Under the pieces are notes generated by a model that worked only from the letters and a program-made list of their open reading frames with translations, was not told the DNA's origin and made no database searches. A stretch of 64,000 nucleotides of DNA, taken from the NCBI GenBank assembly GCA_021234155.1, contig JAJEKV010000011.1, positions 20,474,677 through 20,538,676 on the forward strand. The letters run 5' to 3'. Each line of letters begins with the position of its first letter. The stretch's first letter is position 1. This document shows positions 38,297 to 49,300 of the stretch, piece after piece. This stretch comes from Isoetes taiwanensis (taxonomy: Eukaryota; Streptophyta; Lycopodiopsida; Isoetales; Isoetaceae). Made by a program: the position numbers and the translations under genes.

Positions 38297-38943
38297 TGGC
38301 TCAAATGTTGGCACATTTGGCCAACATTAAGAAACCACTATTTTTAATGTTTGGGCAATGGTGTAATGGTCAAGATTTTGTGGTGAAAGTTAGATAAGTT
38401 GCAAGAGGGAACATGGGGAGATTAGACCTCATGTTGAAGGCAACTTGTCAACAGAGGCACCATAATGTTGTGAGACCATATATTTAATTGTTTGAGCAAT
38501 GGTTAAAATTGTTTCATTTCAGTGGAAGGTTAAGGTTAAGTGGTGGAAATAAAAGGTGAAGATGAAGTGGTGGAGATGGAAGGTGTGGATTAAGTGGTGC
38601 AGTGTAGGGTTTAGATTAAGTGGTGCTAAGAATGGCCTAGATTAAACATTATGTTGTATAAATATTATGAAAAATAAAAAACTCTCTCTCTCTCTGGCTC
38701 GTGGCAGAATGCAGCCTCATTTAGGCTTAGTGGCAAAGCTCAAGGAGGAGGGTGAGAGCCTCCTCCATATCCAAATCTGCCTCAAGCTCTGTATTTTATC
38801 TTTTATTATCAGAAAACTTATTTTGGGTGCACCAACTTGGTTCTCTTTCTGTCAAAAATTTTCTTGTAGTTTTTCTTTGTGCCTTCAAAGTTTTGTTGCC
38901 ACACCCCCTTATCTTTGGGTGGATATGGGAAATTCACCCAACA
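38297..38943 (+). mobile_element. LTR with tRNA-Glu-type primer site
   Basis: A 647-bp repeat starts with TGGCTCAAATG and ends with CCCAACA. It contains a TATA-like TATAAATATTATG followed by a CT-repeat, as in LTR promoters. At 38948 follows TGGTTCCATTGCCGGGA, which matches the complement of the 3' end of plant tRNA-Glu at all but one position, so this is a 5' LTR with its primer-binding site. A second copy starts at 63100 in the same orientation and is roughly 95 percent identical. No gag or pol of this element is seen directly downstream. Confidence 0.75.
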
Positions 38944-39539
38944 TAAATGGTTCCATTGCCGGGACCTTGTTCATTTGAGCAGGGTTTTCTTCTCCATATG
39001 AATCTTGGTTCCTGATTTGTTTGAGAAGCAAAGCGAGTGCGCGCATGAGATATTTTCTAAAAAGATCCATACTTATTCGGTGTTATCGATAATGATGCGG
39101 TCATAGTATGAGAAAGTCGAATGTATTAAGAGCAAATTTTTGGTAGATTCTACCCGCAAGAGAAACAATTCAAATGGCCAAAAGATGTGCGAGAAAAAGA
39201 TACCTCGATTATCCCCCTGACCGCAAACTCCATCACGGAAAAACATGGTGGTTTTACGTGCAAACTCCATCAAGAAATAGCATGGTGGTTTGGGTGAAAG
39301 CACTGTAGTGTATCAAAAACGTGCATTTTGACGCCACATTTTGGCACCACCTTTGTGGTAGAATCGGGTGGTGCATACCGTAGAAGCCGGAGATTGTGGG
39401 AGTCTGCGAATTAATGGCGTCGGTTATTTTGAATTTTATGCCACGTCATTGTCCCTCATTTTAAATTAAGAAATAATCACCTCTTCTTTTGTTTTTTTTG
39501 CCGCTTCTTGCCGATTGAACCCTAATGGAGTCGAATTGA

Positions 39540-41052
39540 ATGCCACCGGTTACCACGATGAAATCTCTCCTCAAACAAGAGATTGTGCCCCATGAAGATC
39601 TAAAGAAGCTTTGGGGTGACAGAGTTCCAAATAAATCGGCTATAGGTATTTTCCCCAAATGTTTTGTTCAAACTGAAAAATTAAGGCATATGTTTTCTTG
39701 TATAGATTGAAGAATCGAGCAATGAACAATACAAAGAGTTAAGTGCAAATTTATAAAAAATTCTGGGGAAGCCACATACATGGGGTGGAATGGCTCCCGG
39801 AACACAGGCGTGGGCTTATTATCCGCATATAAAAGGGGAGGTCATTAATTGGAAGACCTTCTCGGATTATTATAAAACTCCTAATGAGAAAGCAGAGGCC
39901 AGTTCTTCTAGACCCAAGAGAAAGCATAGGCAAATCCAACCTGACCAGGAGGAAAATAATAAAAGTGACAGGGATGATGAAGATGATAGGGAAAAAACCA
40001 AATCAGGTTCCTCCCAACAGAAAAAAAATCTCAAGCTTGACCTAGATTGTTTCTATCAACACAGAAAATGTAACCTCAAATCCACTTCAAGAATCAGGTA
40101 TGTCTACTACCATTTTGCATCATGTTGGCTGTATTGTCATGTTGTGTCTCTATGATGCCATCTGTGGGGTGCAATGGATGCCAGAATGATAGATGAGGTA
40201 TGTGTGGTCTGGTGAGTGGTGAGTTGTTGGCATCTACCATGTCCCACACCACACCCCACCATCTCCCACCACTACACTCTACCATCTCCCACCACCACAC
40301 TCCACCATGTCCCACACCACACCCCTCCACCACACTCCACCACCACCACCACACTCCACCAGACTCCACCATGTCCCACACCACACCCCTCCACCACACT
40401 CCACCACCACCACACTCCACCATGTCCCACACCACAATCCACCACCACCACACCCCCCACCACCACCACACCACCACCACCACATTCCACCACCACACTC
40501 CACCATGTCCCACACCACACTCCACCACCACCACACCACACCACATACTCCACCACCACCACCACCAAACCCCACCACCACACCCCACCACCACCACACA
40601 CCACCACACACCACCACACTTCACCACCCTGCGCAATGTCCCACCACTCCTTGCTACCACCACAGCGTGTTGTGTGGTGTGTACTGTGCAGCGTATGTTG
40701 TGTGGTGTGTGGTATGTGGTGGTGTGTAGAGAGTACCTTGTGTTGTGTGGTGTGTGATTGTGGTCTTCCATCAGTACGTGGCTTACTATGTTAGGAGGCT
40801 GACATATACGTAGTGTTTTGTTTTGCAGACTATGGTAGACTTGTGAAGGAATGGTTGGCTGCAACATCAGCTAGGTTTGATAGATGCAAGCAACGATTGC
40901 AAGCAAACGAGAATAGGAAAAATGATATCAAAAGAAAGATTGAGTTGATGGAGCATAAAGCATCAGAAATTAGAGCTTATTTGCACAGATGGCAATCAAT
41001 CATGACAAAGAAATCCAAAGCGGCAGAGGGTGTTCGGGTTGTAGCGAACTAA
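39540..41052 (+). pseudogene. Decayed gene of unknown function (basic/acidic linker, coiled coil)
   Basis: Three open pieces follow each other on the plus strand. Piece 1 (39540-39645) starts with an ATG and ends at a GT donor. Piece 2 (39706-40096) includes WAYYPHIKGEVINW and then a long Lys/Asp/Glu/Arg-rich stretch (RPKRKHRQ, DRDDEDDREK), and has one in-frame TAA at 39754. Piece 3 (about 40829-41052) follows a clean acceptor and reads as a Lys-rich coiled coil (KRKIELMEHKASEIRAYL). The phases at both junctions do not match, so the gene is probably broken. The 730-bp intron between pieces 2 and 3 consists largely of a CCACCA microsatellite. No family is recognised; a nuclear, possibly DNA-binding protein would fit the charge pattern. 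Confidence 0.35.
40240..40640. repeat. CCA/CACCAC microsatellite
   Basis: About 400 bp of CCACCA, CACACC and TCCACCATGTCCCACACCAC units. It generates long open frames in several phases on both strands, all artefacts. A similar array in the opposite orientation lies at 59940-60180. Confidence 0.95.
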
Positions 41053-41094
41053 AGGATGAAGAGCTAAATGGTACGGTGTTGCCCCCTGGCTGAA

Positions 41095-41646
41095 TCAATT
41101 AAATAAGGAACTAGCGTAAACCGAAATTGAGCTAAAGGCATGTGAAGACTTACTTCTTTGGGCTGCAACCTCGAATGCAAAGATTTGAGATTTTTTCCGG
41201 CGTGAGTGGTCATGACACTCCTTTAGATCCTGGCGCTTCCAATGCTTCCCGAGGCGTAAGAAGAGGGTGATGAAGGTTGTCCATTTTGTGGGCGTTATGC
41301 GAAATGGGAGGGTAAAATATTGCCGGTTGTGATAGCGTAATGCGGTCCACCCGGTATCACATTCCATGTCTATCACACCATTGGAGGTAAATATTATCAT
41401 CTCTAACCCTCGTCTAAAGACTCTATGGATTTTGAATTTGTTTTGCGCACACTCTAGAACCCTTTGCAGCCCAGTTGTACCCACATTATGGCTGAGACAT
41501 GGCTTTTGGCTTTTGGTGTTCGAGTGGTACCACAAGAACCAATAGACACAAGTAAGTGCCTTAACTAATGTTTTCTTGATGTTGTCCGCGGTCTCTTGAC
41601 TTAGTGTTTGCGAGAATTGCGTAAATTTGAGACCGGGGATATCCAA
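41095..41646 (-). CDS. Unassigned 183-codon open frame
   Basis: A minus-strand frame with fairly normal amino-acid use, but no motif I recognise and no homologous neighbour. The plus strand here is not coding either. It lies between two decayed genes and may be part of another transposon relic. Low support. Confidence 0.15.
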   Translation of the reverse strand: MDIPGLKFTQFSQTLSQETADNIKKTLVKALTCVYWFLWYHSNTKSQKPCLSHNVGTTGLQRVLECAQNKFKIHRVFRRGLEMIIFTSNGVIDMECDTGWTALRYHNRQYFTLPFRITPTKWTTFITLFLRLGKHWKRQDLKECHDHSRRKKSQIFAFEVAAQRSKSSHAFSSISVYASSLFN

Positions 41647-41715
41647 CAGTTATCCACGCCTCGATCGGTTATGAGGCCAAAAGATACCTCTCGGTGTACC
41701 TAGAATTCACCCCAT

Positions 41716-42705
41716 TTGATACTTCTAAGTCAATCCCAAATGGCGACGTGGAGACTCCAAAAACGAAATTTGGATAGTGAATCTGAATGCGGTTGTATCA
41801 ATAAGTACCGATGCCACATACATGATTTATTTTTTGTATTTTTTTTACGTGGTCTTCCTCATTTCAATTATGTTCTGAGAGATAAATGCTCACTGCGAAT
41901 CGGAAGCCATCACGAAGAGATTCCTAGTGCATCTGTTTTAGGGGGGGAAATTAATTCCCTTGAGATTCATTCTGCACGGGATCCTTCACTAGAAAAAAGC
42001 TTTGGTGCTGAACATTAGTCAAATGCGGATGCAGATGATGAAGTTAACAAAGAAACCCCAGATCCTGGACAAGATGCAGACTGCTCAACGAGTCCAATAC
42101 AACCTCAACCAAGAAAAACCAAGAGGTTAACTGAAATTCTCCTTGTTCTGGATTTTAATGGGGTTTTAGGCAAGTTTTATGACTTGAAAGAGAGGATCCC
42201 TGCGAGCCAGAAGTGACCCTCCAGAAATTTGAACCTTCAAAAGGCAGCAGTTTTCAGGCCTGGATTACAGGAGTTCTTAGAATGGTGTACATCAAAACTT
42301 GAGATTGCATTGTGGTCCAGCATGGCTAAGAGTAATGTTGACTTGTTGATGAGAAAGTTGCTGCAGGAATATAAGGGCAGATTTCTTTTTATTTGGAAAC
42401 AGGATGACTGCACCAACACAAAATTAAAAGTGGTTAATAAGCCAATTTTCCTTAAGGATCTATCCAAAGTGTACCAGAAATACTGGAAATACCAAGTGAA
42501 AAACACATTGTTGATAGATGACAGCAGATATAAGGGTTCTGCCAACCAGCCGAACACAATGATATGTCCAAATAGTTTTGCTCCCGACATGTTGGATTCC
42601 AATTTCCTTTTGGAGCAACTCAAACCATGGCTGGAGGGACTTCTGGCTGCAGAAAGTGTGCCAGCTTATGTGAAGGAACATCAAATGTGGCATGTGGGAT
42701 TCTGA
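41716..42705 (+). pseudogene. FCP1/HAD-like phosphatase relic with two in-frame stops
   Basis: HAD-superfamily proteins with an FCP1-homology fold, many acting as Ser/Thr phosphatases on nuclear proteins. One reading frame runs through the region with TAG at 42016-42018 and TGA at 42214-42216. Motif I is LLVLDFNGVL (near 42138-42167): the nucleophile Asp is present, while the second Asp of DxD is Asn, as in several plant family members. FRPGLQEFLEWC (about 42253), IALWSSMAKSNVD, FIWKQDDC and the motif III/IV area LLIDDSRYKGSANQPNT (about 42512) follow in the order typical of the family. An acidic region precedes motif I. The 3' half (42229-42705) is intact, ending 133 bp before the protease gene start. 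Splicing around the stops cannot be excluded. Confidence 0.65.
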
Positions 42706-42837
42706 AGAGTCGCGCAACTGCATGAAAATGCTCGACAAGTATTTTCATAAATGAATCTTGTAAAACTCTTTGAAAGTCAATATAAGTAAAAAAAATTCTA
42801 TGATATGTGTTGTACTTTTTCAATTTAAAATATTTGA

Positions 42838-45800
42838 ATGGATTGTGAGCAAATGTTCTCGTGTGTGTTTAAAACTAGAGATGATAGAGCTTCGGCAGTC
42901 CCTGTCTATCTGTGACGTTCCAAGTATTTATACGGTATATTGACACGTCACCTAGTATAGGTACGCCACCTAGGGTATGATAACCTAGGGGGTTGGCCAC
43001 AATGGATTTAATTAGCTATGTTAACCAAATTATAAAGGATAATTATCTAAAGACATGTGATTAGGTCAATCCATAGTGGGAAGGCGCCATTTGGCATAAA
43101 CCGGGTGGCCAGCATGAGGGTTGCTAAACTAGGCCACCAAAGGGAAGCGCCATCCTCATACCAGCCCAATTTCGACCCAGCAAAGCACCAGGAGCAGCTG
43201 AGCGCTCAGGAAACAGTTGCTGTTCGTCCCCAGATCGCCAAACATCCTTTCGCCGTTGTTGTTACCATGGAAGCACCCCTTGACAACGGGTCCAGCCGAA
43301 ACTCTGGTTAGTGGTAGTTAGTTTGCAAATTGTAGAATAATACTCTGGTATTCTTTTCTACGATAGTTTTGGGTGAGATTAACCCTTCTTTGGTAAATAG
43401 GAATACTTTTCAGTTATGAATGATGCTCTGTTATGGGATGGTCGATGTCTCTATGAGTCAGTTTAGTCGCTCCAGTAAACAGGGATTAAAAGGGGGGTAG
43501 AGGCCTCTGAGCTTGAGTATAGAATGCTCCTAGTACTTCCCTTAACACCCTAGTATTTTCGGCCTGTGCACAAGAGCCCACCGGGTCATAGATGCTATGG
43601 TCTGGCTTAGCACCAGACAAGGGACACAGTGGCAAGATGAGGGGTGGGGTCTTGCACGAGCATACAAGGCTCCTGAGACTCCTACAGTGGGCTAGGCCTG
43701 ATAGCCGGTCACGTGGAGGGCCGGGTATGGGTCTGACACTCCCTGGGTGTAGTGGTGTGACCCGTATGGGGCACCATACACTTTGAGTAGATTTAGGGTG
43801 AGTAAGTCGGGTACGGATGCGGGGGTCGCTGACGCGGCACGTGTCCTCTAGCTCACCCATGGAGCCACTGTGATCCTGGAAGGGGACGCTTCCCCGACCT
43901 GCCTCATCGGACCAGGTGTCATGAACCTGGAGTAGGCTCAAAGGGTGATACCTTGAGACTGCGTCTCCGGAAGGCTATAGCAAAGCCATAGCGTGAATCG
44001 ACCCATCTGCAAGGTGTGCACAGGAGGGGCGGATGGAGTGGACAACCCTAGCCGATGTTCTATGCCAGCCAACGCCATGCCAAGACTCGTTGAGGCCCAA
44101 CCGTCAGTCGACCCTCACTGGAGTCTGAGCCGGGGTAGAACCTGAGGTTTGAGTGTTTTCTTAGTTTTAGATGCATATTCTATGCCGTTGGTATTTGGAT
44201 GGATGCGTCACCCTTCGTGGTGGTTATTTATATGTGACTTATGCTGTGTGCTAACCCTTGTATTCATGCTTCCGCGACGAAGGCGCCCATCGAAGGCGTG
44301 GGCCGAATGACCCCTCCGTGTCCTTCACCTGAGCGTCTCTATGTAGACGGCCCAGGTTAGATGGAGGGCCCTGCTCGTGGCGAGATGGTCGCCATGGGAG
44401 GGGAAAGTCCCCGTATGTATATACGGCCAGAGGGTCGATATATATATTCGAGGGAGTCCACGCTGGTATCGAGCCGTGATTTCGGTTGCTCGAAATCATA
44501 GCACTGGCCAAACACTAACTCGTAGAACGGTAGTTAGGAGGAGGTTGAGTTAATGTGTTGTTAGTTCTCTTTGATGTTTGGTTCGGTGTTAGGTTCAATT
44601 AAGAAGAGTGTAGCTTTAAAGAGGATAGGGCGACTAGAGGGCCCAAGATTGGAAGAATTGTAAATGTCAGTGGGTAGCTCAAATGACGGAGAAGGTGGTT
44701 CCATTGGATCGGGCGTACTCAAATTACCCTAGAACAGTCGTCTCCAGGCGAAAAATGGTCAAGGGCAGGCCCGAAAACCAACTCGGGCGCCGCTTGCTTT
44801 TTATCGTCTTCGCGATCATGGTGGAAGAGCCGAAAATGCACGTGGGCCCGACCGTATTGCAGATGATGGTCAACGCGGTCCCGCCAGTCAACTTCGGCCG
44901 CTTGCTTTTTCGACGACCCCGGTCGGGCGGGAGATTATAATGCGTGGCCCCGGCCAGTATGCCCTTTCCTCAGCGTATTTCAGCCCGTATAATTATTTTA
45001 TAATAATAAAATTAAAAAAAAGGTTAATAGGAAAATTTTAAAATTTCAAAAGTTATCTGGCCGTTCAAATTTCTTCTTGTCGTTTGTTTTGCCTTGCCTT
45101 GACAAGACCCGACCGCCCGAGCAGCCACTCATCGCCACCGGACTTGACTGCTTTTTCACCCTTTGTGTCTTGTGGACCTAAGCCTCCCTTGCCGCCTTTT
45201 CATCACCAGGCCACCTCACGCTCGACCGTAGACCTTAGTGTTACCGCTATGGCCAACACTAAGAGCGCCCCGGATCCTTCTACCTTGAGCATAGTGGAGA
45301 TTTATGCCATGATCGCCCGGTACATGGCTACAGACCCGGCCTTCATCGACATCCTTTTGGATGAGCTGGTGAACCGGTTTGAGAATAATGATAGGATCCC
45401 TTATCCTATCTATCACTTTTCAGAGCCATTTTTTATCCGGCTGAACCTTCGCCAGCTCTCCTACACCATCGTCGAGCAACATGACATGGTCATGATGCTG
45501 ATTAAGTTTTATCCTCCTGAACAAGAGGGGCATACCGAGGAGGAGGACATCAGGGCAGAAGCCGATCGTATCAGAGGCTTGGCCAAGGAAGATGACCATC
45601 GGGAGATTGAGCGGGCAGATACGGCGGCTAGGGGAAGAGAGTACAGGTACCTCGGGGACGGCTTTGCCGTCATAGATGGCAGGGCAATTGAGGTTCCCCC
45701 ATACCGTTGGGACGAGGATAACCACAGTTTTATTTGGGAAGAAATCCCCGATATCAGCATAGATTATCTGACGACCATACAGATCGATATGGGTCTGCGG

Positions 45801-46336
45801 CCTCAGCGGTACCATGCTGAACTTCTTCGCCGAAGCGCAGCCCAATATTTTGCTCAGGTTCAAGAAGATCTGAGGAGAGCCCGGGAGGAACGGGAGAAGC
45901 TTGAACAGGAGGAGAGGGATCGGCAGGACCAGCTGAACCCGCAGGACGGAGGGGCAACTGGGAGTGGGTCGGGCCCAATCCCGACAGAACATGTGACCAT
46001 TAAGCACCGGAGGAAGGGTTTAGCCCGAAAAGACCGGGGTTCCGAAGTCCACCACGGCTTCCGATCACGGGCTACCCTTCCGGAGAGGCTGGTACGGAGA
46101 TCGCGCCAGCGATTCAAGACCGACCTCCGCTTCCAGGACCTTTGCAATTTTGGCGCTCCAAGAGGCTGCTGAAGCCTACTTGGTCGCACTTTTTGGTGAC
46201 GCTAACCTTTGCGCGATTCACGCAAAGAGAGTTACCATTATGCCAAAGGACTTAGCCCTCGCCCGTAGGATTCGGGGGGAGCATCCTTAGCATATTTTGA
46301 TGGGCTCCGCATTGTACATATTTTTTGCGTTTAATG

Positions 46337-46372
<36 letters not shown>

Positions 46373-49300
46373 AAACTTTTTTATTTTGTATTAAAAATTT
46401 AATTTTTTCGTGTTAAATATGAAAAGAATTGCTGACGTCAGCTTAAATAAAAGGAGTTAAAAAGAACTTTTGAAGTTCATTTCAATTGATAGGGTGTTTC
46501 TCTTCCTCTCACCTCCCTTCTAGCGCCATGGCCGCCGCTGACCTTATCGCCTGGTACCATGGCGGAGAGCAATGGGATCCATAAGTCCCTTCGACATCTT
46601 TGCGGCCCTTGCTGCCCGGCCCTAGACCTCCTTGCCAACATCTTGCGGCATCCTGGATTATGCCGGTTTCTAGATTTCTATAGGGAGGAGATGCTCCCTC
46701 TGTATTCCTCTTGGGGATCCTCCCCAACTATATCTCGGAGCGGGGAGGTAGTCCCGAGATGTTAGGAGGGGACACTCATGCATATGATGTGCTGAAGGGA
46801 AAGCTCCGATGGGGCAAACACCTGCCCCTCGCTAAAGATCGAGGCTGGCAATACCTTGAGGTTGCCTTTGCCCTAGCCATCCTCATGGACCAATATGTCG
46901 GGATGAAACCTTGCACGTAGAAAGGCAAACCGCCTCGAAGTCTTCGGGAGGGGGAAGAGCGAACACATAGGCATGGGCGACTTAATTTGGTTGGAAGCAA
47001 TTAGCGGAAGAGCTGCCTCCATAGCTACTGTGAGCAAGCCGTAGGCTTGTCGAGGCTGGATGCCCTCCCGCTTATTTATCACCAAGGGCAAGAATATCTT
47101 CTCTTGGATGATATTATCTGGACTTATCACATGGTGGCGGATTTAGGCATAAGCGTAAAGACCATGTGCTTTATGAGCTTAAGGAGTATTGCATGGACGA
47201 CTTCATTGACTTCACTTCTATTGAGCTTCCTCCCAGGTGCAGCAAATGCTCAGCCCATGCCAAGAGACCATAGAGCCGGCAGAGACTCTACTACGTCTTC
47301 GGGACTTTGTGATGCAGGAGCCGGCCTCACAGCCCTCACCAGATGCCTTCACGGCTATGGGACCTCACGTCCCGAATATCAATATGGTTGAGGTTCCCTC
47401 GGGGTCGGACGACGAGGGAGAGGATTTATATCATAATCCTGCTCATGTGAAGGAGGAACAACAGGGGCTTAAGGAAGAAGAGGTCCCCATGGAGTTGGAG
47501 AAGGAGGTGGCCACATCGGAGACCCCGCAAGGGAAGGTGCTGGGCAACCACCTTACTCGTTTCTTTCTGTCAGCTTTCCGACAGGGGCAAGTCCTTTTTA
47601 TAGCCCGAGATTTAGGGCCGGAGGCAGTGTTAAAATTTGACGGCTTTCACGCCCGTTTTTGGCTATTTTGCCCGTCAAAACGGGTAGGAAAATTTTTTGC
47701 CCTGCATATGAAGGGCATCAAATAGTTAAATGCCTGTCATAGGAAAGACAAGTAAAATATTTACATGTCATTTGAAAGGCTAAAAATGTAGATTTGCCTG
47801 TCATTTTTTTTTTCCTATAGTCAATCCATATAATATACTTTATGTAATATGTATAGTCCATGGTTTGGTTAATGGTTATAATATTTAGTATGCTTGTCTT
47901 CAGCCATAGAATATCTAGAAATTATGAAATGCTTTTTGTACTCTGTATAATGTTTTTTCTTTGGCAATGAGAATTGGGAAATAGATGGTTAGAAACTTTA
48001 CTTCTTCCCTTCAAAAGTTGATCGGGTACAATGTTTGAGTGAGAGAGACGACTTTGTTGGGACAATTTATGGGGCTGTAAAGAATGAAGTTATGATCGTG
48101 GCTTGGTCTATTTATAGAGATGAAAATGGAACTTCTGATAGCTGGTGGAACAATTTTCCAGCTCTAATGAATTTATGGCAATGCTGAATACTCATTCCTA
48201 GAAGCACAGCAAGTTGTGAGCGAGGTTTTTCTCGCCAAAATGCTAGTAAGAGTGCTACACCGAGAGACACTTGACGCAACAATATTGGTCTCATTATGTG
48301 ATGAACCATTTGAATCCATTGATTGGCAAGTGTGTTTCATAGATTCGTATATAGCAAAAGATAGGAGAGCGATGCCGCTCCTTAGTTGATCTATTTATGT
48401 ACTCTTTTTTTAGTTCTAATGCAAGTAATGCAAATGTGTCTTTGTTCTACATTTTTTGTTAAAAAATTGGACTCTGTCATTTTGAAATTTTGTCTGGCAT
48501 TTGAAAGGTTAGAATTTGAGAACTTCCTGGCATTTGAAAGGTTAGAATTTGAGAACTTCCTGTCATGCGAAAGGCATAAAATTATTTTGCCTGTCTTTCG
48601 AAAACCGTCAAATTTTAACACTGGCCGGAGGCTGAAGCTTCATGGTGGGCCCTCCGTGCTCTATCTACACTGGCCGGGCACAAGAAGCTCCCCTACCGTA
48701 CGTTCACTTATGTACTCGTGCGACGGGATCTTGCCCTGACGGCCTTGGGTCAGGATATTGCGCCCTGGATGAGCATGAAGCTCCTTACGGCAGCCCCATT
48801 GGCTGTTGCCTACCCACCGGAGGTTGCATCCATTGCGGCTGCTACAGTAGACCCCGGGGTGACTCTGCTGCGACACCGACCGCCACCACCACCTCCTAGG
48901 CCTACGAATGAAGAGGGAGGACCTAGCTCTTAAACTAATTGTACTACGCATTTTTGTATTGCGTATGATTGTGGAATTTTGGGTTGGCAAATTCTTTAGC
49001 CACTTTGTAATATGATACATCTTTCTTTTCATCGATTGTAAATACTATCTTTATGAATACAATTGAGAATTATTCCTTCTATCATGTGTTCCTAGTTATT
49101 GAAGTTTGGTCTATAAAACTATACAACCCTCTACATTCATTTCCATTGTCTTGCAGAAAAGACCCTTTGGGAATATGAGGAGAGGATTACAGACATGGTA
49201 AGGAGGGATGATCCCGGGCCGCCCGACCAGGACTATGGCCAAAGATATGGAGAATATCCAGAATGGGATGAAGGGTATGAGATGGAACCTCCGCCACCAG

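Noticed and set aside
40094-40867. Several open frames of 110-257 codons on both strands
   Set aside because: They are translations of a CCACCA microsatellite (His/Pro/Thr or Val/Trp/Gly strings), open in many phases at once.
41716-42705. RNA editing as an explanation for the in-frame stops
   Set aside because: Stop-removing editing in ferns and hornworts affects organelle transcripts; this is nuclear sequence.
43057-43311. Open frame shared by both LTRs as a gene
   Set aside because: Conserved only because the LTRs are copies of each other; no motif, and it overlaps the expected LTR promoter region.
45420-46189. Minus-strand open frames of up to 195 codons
   Set aside because: They mirror the plus-strand 307-residue ORF, which has a strong start context and a coiled coil; the reverse frames have none.
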